NCBI GenBank assembly: GCA_017893485.1
Contig: CM030358.1
Coordinates: forward strand, 252,257,228-252,321,227
From: Hemerocallis citrina
Taxonomy: Eukaryota; Streptophyta; Magnoliopsida; Asparagales; Asphodelaceae
Reading direction: 5' to 3'
Length of the DNA: 64,000 nt
The notes under the pieces are model-generated. The model had not been told where the DNA came from. It made no database searches and saw nothing but the letters and a program-made list of their open reading frames with translations. Shown here piece by piece: positions 12,401 through 22,100 of the stretch (position 1 is the stretch's first letter; each line of letters starts with the position of its first letter). Made by a program: the position numbers and the translations under genes.

Positions 12401-13780
12401 GAAGAGAACAATCAAACAGACACCCTCTCCAAATTTGCGTCATCCTCCTACGAAGGCCTCAATCACACTATGGTTGTGGAAGTTCTGGTCAGTCCGAGCA
12501 TTGATAGGGAGAATGCGGAAGCACTCTGCATTGGCCCTTAAACATAGTATGGGAGCTAGATGGACCCTATAGTTGACTTTCTTCAGAAGGGGGTCCTTTC
12601 GGATGAACCTACTGAGGCAAGGAAGGTCATGGTGAGAGTGAAAGGCACACCCTCGTGGAAGGCGCATTGTTCAAATGGTCGTACACTATGATTGACAGGC
12701 GAACCTATCTCTGAGTCTATCAACCTATCTCTGAGTCTATCTCCTGAAGAAGCTTAGTACGCTCTCAAGGAAATGCATGGGGGAGTCGGCAGCTAGCACA
12801 TGGGGGCTAGGTCCCTCGCCAGAAAGATCCTCAACAATGGATACTACTGACCAACACTGCTACAAGATGCGCAATAGCTCATTTGTCGCTGCAGCCCCTG
12901 CCAAATGTTCTCCTCGATCAAGCACACTCCCTAAGCCAAGCTCAAATCCATGTCGAGTTTGGCCCCCTTTGCCATGTGGGGGATGGATTTTAGTCGGCCC
13001 TTTTCTCAGGGCAAACTACTTCACAAAGTGGCTCGAGGCCGAACCATTAGCCACCATTACAGAACAAACAGTTTAGCAGTTCTTCTAAAGAACATCATAT
13101 GTCGGTTCAGGATCTCTCAAATTCTTGTTACAGACAACATGAACTAGTTTGCAGGCAAGGGATTTCGACTGTTTTGCATGAATTGGTGAACCATGAGAGA
13201 TTCTCCTTAATCTCACATCTCGTCCAATGGTCAGGCCGAGAATGCTAACCGTCAAATTCTGGACAGCGACTAGAAGCAACTAGATGAGTCTCTTCATGGA
13301 TTGTGGTTGAGGAACTTCCAAGTGTGCTTTATTCGTACATAACAACCAAGAGGATACGGATGGGAGAATCGTCGTTCAGTCTTACATTCAGATATGAGGC
13401 AGTAATCCCCCTGGAGGTCAGCATACCTTTGCCTCAAATGATGAACTCAAATGAGGATTGAACTTGAAGGGGGTAACCTGGAGCATCCTGAGGAAGTTGG
13501 GGAAAATCGGCTGTTAAAAGGAGCATCTACCAGTAGATTGTAGAATGTTTCCATAATAAGAAGGTTCGGCCTGTAAACATTAAGGAGTGACACTCAGTCC
13601 TGAAGAAACTAGAAATATCTGAACCCAATAAAAAGGACAAGCTTGCTCTGAACTGAGAGAGCCCTTACAAGGTCGCCAAAGTTGTCCACGCCGAAACTTA
13701 CTGACTTGAAGACCCAGGGGGCAGAGAGATTAAGAGGATCTGGAATGAGGAACATCTGATAAAGTTTAAGGAGGGTGCTT
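12400..13780 (+). pseudogene. Integrase remnant of Tat-like copy A1
   Basis: Fragments across frames match the integrase of the element at 36-51 kb: a zinc-finger stretch near 12760-12930, then MSSLAPFAMWGMDFSRPF (first catalytic Asp block) near 12950, RISQILVTDN (second Asp block) near 13110, and ANRQILD near 13245. A C-terminal segment lies near 13600-13780. Many stops and frameshifts show long decay. Confidence 0.68.
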
Positions 13781-13859
13781 AACACTGCCCTAGAAACCTT
13801 CAGGATATATAATAAAACCATCAAGGCTAGTCTATGTAATAAACGCTCGCAGAAAGGCA

Positions 13860-14300
13860 GCCAATCAAGTTTATTTATTTTGCCGATAATTAATGAAGCT
13901 TTATGAAATTCAGACTATTTTCAAAAAATTTATCTTTCGTCTCTCAACAAAACTTCCAAAGAGTTTCAGATCCTCTTAGCAATTTCGCTCTTGGATTGTC
14001 ATTCGAGGCAGTCTAAATTGGCGCAATGCACCATTCGCAACAAGGTTCGGATCCTCCTAGTCATTCGGCCCTCGAATTTTCATTTGAGGCAATCACAAAA
14101 GGCACAAAACGCCAACTCCCGAAGAGTTTTGACCCTCGGATCATCTTCTGAATCCCAACAAAGGAAAGTTCTCACAAAAATCGTGCAAAGCCACAAATAA
14201 GAGGGTCAAAGACTTTGCTCAAAACCTACAATCAAAAAAACTACTATGTGCTGAAAGGAGGTTTTATATACAACAAGTTTGGATAAAAAAGATTTCATTC
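13860..14300. repeat. Degenerate repeats between integrase and antisense gene (A1)
   Basis: Units contain 'gttcggatcctc', 'gaatttcatttgaggca' or close variants, and a 'gcgcaatgca' or 'gcacaaaacgcc' tail. Related units recur at 16480-16720 on the far side of the antisense gene. The placement matches the arrays that bracket the antisense gene in the 36-51 kb element, although the sequence differs. Confidence 0.6.
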
Positions 14301-14339
14301 ATTCCAAAATTCAGATACACAGGGGCGGTGTCCAGTCCG

Positions 14340-16060
14340 CGATTAGGCAGAAGCATAAAAAGAACTAATAAAGAAAAATTTTTAAGTCTGTTGTCTAGGA
14401 GAGGGAGGCACATCTCCATTCACAGCATCGGCAAAGATGGGCTTGGCGCCAGTAGTAGGGCCCTTTGTCCCGGGAGAAAGAACACGCTCTTCCCCCGAAG
14501 GCTCTTCCCCCAGAATCTGAGGCGGGTCGTCCAGTTGCATCTCGAAGGAAAAGCCTTCGAGGTTGAGACCCTTGTACTTCTACCTGACATGCTCGAGGGA
14601 GAGTTTATAACCCTCTTCTTGGGCGAGGATGATGCGGTCGATGACAGCCTCTCAATCAGTCATCAATTCCTTCTCCCTTACCTCTGAGGCCACCTTCTCC
14701 TTCGCTAGCTCCACCTTTTGTTTCGGCAGCACTTCCCGAGCATGCTTCTCCATCAGCAGCTCCACCTTTAGTTCCGTCAACCTCTGCCAGAGATAATTGT
14801 TTCTTCCTATAATCTCCTTCTGATTCACCTTAGCCAGTTGTGCCCGTCTCAGAAGCGCATCCCGCCTCCTCTTCAGCTAATTCCCATTGTGGGTCGCCAA
14901 CAGGGAAAAAGAACTTCAGCGAAAAAGGACACTATGGAGGCATACTTACTAGAACGATGTCCTGCGACCACCTGGCGTAAACCTCCTCATTCGACTTCTC
15001 TTGTGCACTGCCCTATTGTAGGGGTGGCGGGATATTCGGTGACCTACAATGCACTTAGCCGCTCCCCAGTGAGTCTGTTTCTTTGACAAACCATGAGGGG
15101 ACCAACCCACGACTTCCCAGCCGAAGGATACTTTACGAGGGCGGCCGGGGTTTTCAGCGAGGAAGTTGGAGGCTTCGCCACCGTCTGCTTCCCCGATGTT
15201 CCAGGTCCCTTCATTGAGTCTGGTGCCTACTCCTTCTTGACCAGAGATTCATCAGACGCGAAAGGCTTGGAAAACCTTTTTTGCCTCCAAGGCCCCTAGC
15301 GCTCTTGGAGCATCTCATCGGTTCACATTCCTAAGAAAATAGAAAAACGTTACATAGGAATAAAACTAATGGCAACGAGCGATGGTCAGGCATCTTGTAC
15401 ACCCAATCGGTCAGAATATCCCACAGCTCCGGCCTTCGAATGACGAAGAACATGGAATTGTTGCCCTTAATGGAAACAGCGTGACCAATAATCGCCTTCT
15501 ACTTAGTCCTTGGCAAAAGCAAACACCAACTACTGCTTTTGTGAACTTTACACAAACCTAGGTAGAAGCTGAAGTGTTTAAGCTACAAAGGAACTTCAAC
15601 CTTCTCACACAGCAGAATGAAGCTAACCGTATGCTTCAAGGAATTTGAGCCAAGCTGCATCGGACTAATTCCAGCCCAATTAGTCGCCCTCTTAAAGAAT
15701 AGACAGATCGGAATTCAAAGCCCCGAGATGAAAGCATCCATGGGGAATGCAATACGAACATGCTAGACGTTCTGTCAATCGGAGGCTTGGACTAGGAAAC
15801 GTAAGCTCGTACATCTGAGGGATGTAATACGTGCTTCAGATTCAGGGAGGCTGGTTCCCACTAAGGTGTCCATGTCGTCAGCTTTACCCATGGTTCGGGT
15901 GTCGAAGGTTTAATACCGAACATGGCTTGTTCCTCTAGATCATCGGGGTATACTCTAACGGTTAAACCCTGCAAACGAGGATGCACTGATGAAAGCCCCG
16001 TTCGATGCTTCTGACCCATTATTAGCACTAAGGGTTCCTCTTCCCCAGTGCTACCCAAAC
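14340..16060 (-). pseudogene. Antisense gene of Tat-like copy A1 (coiled-coil tail), broken
   Basis: Runs opposite to pol. The 3' part (about 14890 down to 14360) encodes a charged coiled-coil (LTELKVELLMEKHAREVLPK) and an acidic tail containing GFSFE, with in-frame stops. The 5' part (about 16060 down to 15400) has IPQMYELTFPSPSLRLT in pieces, which resembles the start of the 'putative gypsy type transposon' family domain. A good donor-like sequence (GGTAAGTAG) lies near 16180 in the leader. The same order is found in the 38984-42064 gene. Frames are too damaged for a reliable exon model. Product and role are unknown. Confidence 0.5.
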
Positions 16061-16296
16061 TCCCTAAATGTTGTGGGTTTATCTGTGGAAGGTCTAGGTC
16101 TATGACGGCATCCCAACCAGAGGCAGAAGCGGACTCAGTCGACTGGACCCTAGTTATACTTAAAAGAGTTCTACTTACCTACCGTAAACTGTCGAGAACT
16201 TGTAGGAAAAATCACCGGAAATGGGGAGAACGCGCTAGAGAGAGGAGCTCCAAGTTTTAGAGAAAGAGAGCAAAGTGGGAGAATGAAGGTGAGATA

Positions 16297-16312
16297 GGAG
16301 ATATATATAGAG
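16297..16312 (-). promoter_or_regulatory. TATA-like box of the A1 antisense gene
   Basis: The minus strand reads CTATATATATCTCC about 240 bp upstream of the first antisense coding remnant. A CT-rich leader follows and then a splice-donor-like GTAAGT. The same arrangement is seen at 38837 in the other Tat-like element. Confidence 0.45.
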
Positions 16313-16479
16313 GGAGGAGACTCCTCGTTAACCACAACCGACATGTGACCAAATCACAACCCTCCACGTGCAGGCAATTCGATAACCAATATGTGACCTG
16401 CACACATAGGAGAACCACCGCTTCGGATCACCAAAAACCCACGTGGCCTGAGCATGAAAACAAGCGCCAACTAAGAGGT

Positions 16480-16720
16480 TCGGATCCTCATGCAGCCCTG
16501 ACCCTCGGATTGTTATTTGAGGCACTTTCGAAATGGTGCAGAATGACAACTCTCTAAGAGGTTCGGATCCTCATGCAGCCTTGATCCATGGATTGTCATT
16601 CGAGGAACTCTAAAAATGATGCAAAACTCCAACTTCTAAAGAGGCCCAGATCCTATTAACGATGAGACCCACATATTTACATCTGAGCCACCAACAAAAG
16701 AAAGTTCACACAGTTGGTGC
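16480..16720. repeat. Degenerate repeats upstream of the A1 antisense gene
   Basis: Two clear units of about 80 bp start with 'aagaggttcggatcctcatgc' or a close variant and share 'ggattgt.attt/cgagg'. A third is degraded. They are related to the units at 13860-14300. From 16720 to 17148 I see no gene, only sequence that may belong to the same element. Confidence 0.55.
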
Positions 16721-17148
16721 AAAGTACATTGGATGAAAAGATGTTTATTGCAAAAGATATGAGTTACATATCAGAAGTACAAGACCAAAGTACATAACTA
16801 TTCCAGGTGCAATGCACAAGGGGCTGACCCTAGGAGATTCCCTTATTTACATCTAGATTGATGCACACAATATCCACACCAATGGAGCGAGTCCCTACCC
16901 TCAACAGATCGGACCCTTGTGAACACTAGCCACACTGGACGAACAGGCAACCCCGTTTTGTGCATAGTTGGGAGCAATTAGTCCAAAACGAGTCCCTAGG
17001 TAAGGAGCCCGCCTCGAGAACCAGCTCCTGAAGGGACTCGAAAAATCCAATTCTCCAAACTTCACATTCAAATGGTATATCAACAAGTCCTTTTCCACGA
17101 GCATCCACTTCAGAATGGATTCAGTGGACTGGTTAGCATCCAGGTATC

Positions 17149-17992
17149 TGTAATACCTGGGCTTAGATAGGCACAAGCCCAGGTTGTGTGCGTGCACATG
17201 ATGTGTTTGATGAAATGCTTGAATGAAGGGTGGCATGCACACAAGGTGTTCAATGAAATGTCTGAATGGTAAGTTGCATACGAGACTAAAAGTTTAGTCC
17301 CACATGGATGGTGGAAATGGGTATATGAGTGCTTACATTAGATTGCCCATGATCCAAAGGAACTTACAAAACTATAGCACTTTTGGTAAGGCAAATGCCC
17401 TGTGGTGGCACCATGGATAGACGATATATGCACATGGTGAGCTAAGTTAGGCTCGGGGCGTTACAAAATGGTATCAGAGCCAACTTTGACACTGATTGTG
17501 GATGAAATGTATGCCCGAGATGGAGCTAAAGAAATGTGCACTGGGCAAAATAGACCAGAGAAATGTACACTAGCAGAATTAGGGTACTTCACTCCACATT
17601 GGCTTGAAAGGCGATCCTGTATTAGGTTGTATGTCCAGCGCTCAGCAAGGACACTAGGTCTTAAGGGGTGGTGAATGTAATACTCGGGCTTGGATAGGCA
17701 CAGGCCCAGGTTGTGTGCGTGCACATGATGTGTTTGATGAAATTCTTGAATGAATGGTGGAATGCACACAAGGTGTTCGATGAAATGTCTGAATGGAAAG
17801 TTGGATAGGAGACTAAAAGTTTATTCCTACATGGATGGTGGGAATGGGTATATTGGTGCATATATTAGATTGCCCATGATCCAAAGGCACCTACAAAGCT
17901 ATAGCACTTTTGGTGAGGCAAATGCCCTGTGGTGGGACCGTGGTTAGACGATATATACACGTGGTGAGCCATGTTAGGCTCAGGGCATTACA
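17149..17992 (+). mobile_element. TRIM (miniature LTR retrotransposon), complete
   Basis: 844 bp in all: LTRs 17149-17465 and 17676-17992 (317 bp each), with an internal region of only 210 bp and no coding capacity. The internal region starts AAATGGTATCAGAGCC (iMet-type primer site at 17469-17480) and ends AAGGGGTGGTGAA, a purine tract, directly before the second LTR. Flanks GTATC and ATATC agree at four of five bases, consistent with an old 5-bp target duplication. LTRs run TGTAATAC to GTTACA and differ at a modest number of sites. It sits inside Tat-like sequence. It must have moved with proteins supplied by another element. Confidence 0.9.
17469..17480 (+). other. Primer binding site of the TRIM, tRNA-iMet type
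   Basis: TGGTATCAGAGC lies three bases after the end of the first LTR, the expected place for the primer site. Confidence 0.9.
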
Positions 17993-19414
17993 ATATCGTC
18001 CCCCTTTTGACCCATCAGCAACATCCCCCTCGGCCACAATTAGAGAAAAACTCGCAATAGGAGTTGCCTCCTTCAGACACGAGAGCTCCTACCGCGCCAC
18101 ACTTTCCGATTGCCAAATATGCGAGGAGAATGCCCCCACTCAGTCCCTTGTCCCCTTCAATGCCGAGTAATGGTATTCTCCGCCTGGCACATTTTACTGC
18201 TAAGTAGCTGGAGTTCGGTCTCCTGAGGCTCTACATCACAAGGCTCAGATCTCACAATCTAAAACAAAAAAGTTCAGGTCTTAAAGGTTGGATAAGACAA
18301 GCATACAGAGAGTCAACAACAGTTCAGAAAAAGATTCTTTCATTATAAAAAAAAAAATACAAAAGGGAGGTGGCCAGTCCGCGTTCGACAAGTACATTAA
18401 AAAAAACAAAAAACAAAAAACTCATAAACTCAAAAACTCAAAAACTAAGCCTAATGCTTAGGGGAGGAGTGCACCTCAGGAGCAGTTTCGGTGGCGATCT
18501 CCTGCCCGTTAGGAGGAACCAAGGCATCAACTCTGCCCCCTGATTATCCTCACCATCCGAGGCCACTCTCTTGGGTATAGTAGAATTACATGATCGCCTT
18601 CGTCTTCTATATCAAAGGAAAATCCCTTGATGTCGACCTCCGAATAGACGCGGCCAACATCGGCGAGGGCCTTGTTGTAAGCCTTCTTCTCAGCCTCGAG
18701 GACCATATTGTTGGCCTTCAGCCAATCGGCGACGAGCTCCTTCTCGCGAGCCTCCCACATCTCCTTGTTGTGTCGAAGGGACATCTTCTCCGCATCCACC
18801 ACCAACAGCTTGTTGTTCACTTCTTTCTCCCACATCAAGGACTCGTCATACTAGACCTTGAGAACATGGTACTGCTTCTCCACCCTCGCGAGTTGCTGAA
18901 ACTTCTTAAGCTCCAAGTCATGTCAGCGCTTCTACTCCGACATTTGAAGAGCCACCTGCTGAGGGTCCAACACTTAGAAATATTTTTTGAAGAAACAACA
19001 ACCATAAGACATTTTCAACAGAACTAAGAAATGCCCAAAACTATGAGACCATACACTTACCTAAAAAATCACCTTCGACGAATTGTTGTATCTTGGCTCA
19101 TAGATCTCTGTGCCGAGCGCCTTTTTGTCCCGAGGAGGGGTGAGTGAGTCTAAGGCCAGGGGTGCGACCATGGGCTCTCACAGAGAATCCCCATTCTTCA
19201 CGGGCCAATCCCGGTATTAGGGTTCCTTAATCTCCTCCCCAACGGTCCTCACTGCCTCGGGATTGGAGTTGGGAAAAGGGGCATGGGACTTCACCAGATT
19301 GGTTAGGGCAACCGCAGTGGCCCTTGGTTGTGCCTCGATAGGAGAACCGAGATTGGAGATTGTGAGCACTTTCGACCTCTTGGAGTAAAACTAGCCTCAA
19401 TGAGTGGGGAGGGG
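17993..19414 (-). pseudogene. Truncated antisense gene tail next to a Tat-like 3' LTR (copy A2)
   Basis: The minus-strand frame at 18838-18527 encodes a coiled-coil (NNKLLVVDAEKMSLRHNKEM) and ends in an acidic GFSFDIEDEGDHV tail, parallel to the tail of A1. Upstream, 19400-19070 encodes a low-complexity middle region in one frame and has a donor-like GTAAGTG near 19060. The N-terminal domain is missing, as the frame runs straight into the LTR at 19415. Its 3' flank at 18360-18385 (GGTGGCCAGTCCGCG) matches that of A1 near 14325. This is therefore a second, shorter copy of the same gene. 17993-18330 shows nothing I can name. Confidence 0.5.
19400..19414 (+). other. Polypurine tract before Tat-like 3' LTR
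   Basis: ATGAGTGGGGAGGGG stands immediately before TGATGATGTG, the probable LTR start. Confidence 0.6.
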
Positions 19415-19824
19415 TGATGATGTGAGTAAAAGTCACAGCTAATCAGGGCCGTGTGATTCCCGCACGAATCTCGGAGACCACAAGCCCGCTACACCAACTC
19501 AGCCCATGAGCAAAGACAAACTGTAGACTAATTAGGGAAGATTGAACAGCTATCTATGGTTGGCGATCAAATCCCCTAAATCATGGAGATAATTAACTGA
19601 TCAGATCCTTTATCAAAGGGATTTAATAAATTAGTTAAGAAATCTTTCCCTAACTGCTTCTCCACATGCCTATAAATATATATCCCTCTCCTAAGTTATC
19701 AGATAATCAACATTTTGCCCACTAACCTAGTTTTTCACTTGTGGTTGCTGACTTGATCGTTGGAGGGTCTATCATCGAGATAACTCCCGGTTTTCAGGTT
19801 GTTCTTGCATGTTTCCAGCTGTCA
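19415..19824 (+). repeat. Tat-like 3' LTR (right end approximate)
   Basis: Starts TGATGATGTG after a purine tract. It contains a TATA-like CCTATAAATATATA at about 19668, followed by a stretch (GATCGTTGGAGGGTCTATC) that aligns with the minus strand of the LTR at 50452-51035 (GATCGTCGGAGGGTCTGAC). Orientation is plus, like the A1 pol. The end is placed at GCTGTCA by the usual CA terminus. No second copy is in the window to confirm it. Confidence 0.55.
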
Positions 19825-21700
19825 CCAATCATATTACCTGCAATTACTATTTTATATTAGAACATGTTTCTTATAATTTTTCTCTAAAAAGAAATACTAA
19901 TCTTGTTTTGGTTAGAAGACTAACGTTGCTGGTGGCACCCAAACTTAGATACCAAAAGATGCATCTACTCATATAGATAGAGCTGCTACAACAATTGATC
20001 CTTGAAGAAAGATGACAAATTAATAGTGGTTGTCAATGTTAAAAATGGCAATTTTTTTGCAACCTTATTAAGAAAAATTGTTGTTGGGCAACAATGGTTA
20101 AGGTATAAATTGCAAACCACATAATGTTTTAAATTGATTCATCTATGTCTCATTTATAGTTAAGGGGAAAATTGTTGTTGTAATGTTTTGCGTATTAGGG
20201 GCAAATTGTATGCACATATTTTTATATTTATGTATAATTTGTTTTATTTTACCATATTTCCAAAAATCATGCTTTATTATCATGCTTAAATCTAAATTTA
20301 CATTTTCATTTCAAATTGCTACTTGATTTAGTGTCATTTACTTGCCCTCTACGTTTATTTTGATCTCTAATGGAGTTCAGCATAAGTTGGAATTAGTTTG
20401 AATTTATTATGGATTTTCAAAATATATCAAAACTATATTTAAAAGGAATTTCAATCGTATTTGTATACTGTATTTCCTCTTAATATATTTATCTAATTGA
20501 CCTATATTTCAAAACCACTTTTCCAAATTTAATTGAGGTCAAATAAACCAAACATTCTTAACATCTAATTTTGAATTGATTAAAACCTGCAATTTTCAGA
20601 TATATTAATATGTTGATTTTGTCGAACTGTTATCTCTCTCATTTCCTCACTAAATCATTCAAATAAGGTAACCTTTTGAAAGAGCTCGAAAAGAAATTTT
20701 AAATGAAATTAGTTTCAGTCCATTTAGAGTTTTGTACAAAAAATATGACTATTTTACTACAGGATATGCAAAATGCTAATCTTCGGTTTACTAATTTATC
20801 CCTATATACTAGCCGTTATTTTGGTTTACTAATTTTTTAATTTAGTTTTATGCCCCTTATTAATGTAAAACAAAAAGGTGAAAAGTTTTGAACAATGAAA
20901 TTAGAATGGTTTTAATTGTTGTTGTGATCATTTATACACTAAATTTTATATCTAATTGCATATTGATACATACTAAGTTGGATATGTTCTTCTTGATTAT
21001 GAGGGAGTATAATTTTAGGGGGGGGAATAGTTTTAGGGGAAGCTATTTATTTTCATATATGTTTTGTCTACATCAAAAAGGGAGAAATTTAATATGTGAC
21101 AGATAAATGACATGTTGTTCTAATATTTAAAAAATGACTGATAAATGAAAGATAAAAAAGACAAAACATCGCATGTTGTTCTAATATTTCATTTAGTATG
21201 TGCCACATAAATGTGATATGGTTGTCATGTGTGTATTTTCTTGAAACAGTTCTCATACACGCACCTATTTTTTGTATGCGTGGATTAAGGAGGAGTATGA
21301 TTTAAATTATTGTCATGTTTTGTACACACTAAAAGGAAAAGATTGTTGACCCTATGTTTGATGGCGTACATAACATACACATGCTATTAAACTTTTTAAT
21401 CTAAGATTCTTTACAAGAAAATATTGAATTTCTCCATCATTGTTAGATGTCTTGAGTTTTACTTCATGAATGGTATAATTATGTGTGCATATTTTCCTCG
21501 TATAAGATATATCATCTCATTCAAAAACACACTTATATACTGTTGTATTTCGAGAAACACTTAGCATGTTTGTTCACAACAAAAGGGGAGAGATTGTTGA
21601 CACTATGTTTGGCATGTACAAAACATGCACATGTGTATCTAATAATGTCATCGAAAGAAATGGAGTTATCATATATTCCTCCTTATCTCATCATACAACA
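19825..21700. other. AT-rich stretch with three SIRE-type polypurine motifs, no gene
   Basis: No coding frame with family signal is visible. Three copies of a phrase like 'ttTGT.CACA.CAAAAGGGGAGA' occur at about 21062-21090, 21318-21350 and 21569-21600. The last two are followed by GATTGTTGAC and 'CTATGTTTG'. This resembles the purine tract and LTR start (TGTTGAC) of SIRE/Maximus-type Ty1/copia elements, which often carry repeated tracts. The remainder looks like worn element or intergenic DNA. Confidence 0.45.
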
Positions 21701-22100
21701 TTAGTGTCATTCCGGCTCCTATCCAACCGTCCACCAAACTTGAACCCAAGCTCCTCGGTCTCTTCATACCTCTCTTCTGCCTGCACCTTCTTCCGGCACT
21801 GAGCCCTCGTCTTCATCCCTCAACACCATCTCGTGCTTTAAGATGCTTTCCGAACTCGAACTGAGCGGGTGCGGGCCCAATGAGAGGGCCCGTCACCCCC
21901 TCTAGCCTACACCCTCAGAGGCTCCTGGACCTACTGTCCCCCTGCTATCCCCTCAGCATCTGCCACCTCCTCACCCATCCCCAACTTCTGTACCCACTGT
22001 TTCCCCTCCCCCCCCCACAGCGCCCCCACACCCCCCTCCTCAACTGAACTCTCCCCAGAGGAGGAAGCACAAAGGCTCAGCCGAGCACACTCCCCGCCGC

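Larger units (their letters stand above)
11140..17148 (+). mobile_element. Decayed Tat-like Ty3/gypsy element (copy A1), 5' LTR not found
   Basis: Plus-strand remnants follow Tat-lineage order: gag N-terminus, RNase H, archaeal-type RNase H, integrase, then an antisense gene between tandem repeats. Protease and most reverse transcriptase are deleted. A sequence at about 11150-11175 (CCGCCACCGTCTCCC) may be a worn primer site of the type seen in the element at 36-51 kb. No matching 5' LTR is visible upstream, because LINE sequence runs to about 11080. Every reading frame is heavily interrupted. The right limit is set by the TRIM insertion. Related material resumes at 17993, which may be the same element or a second one. 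Confidence 0.65.
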
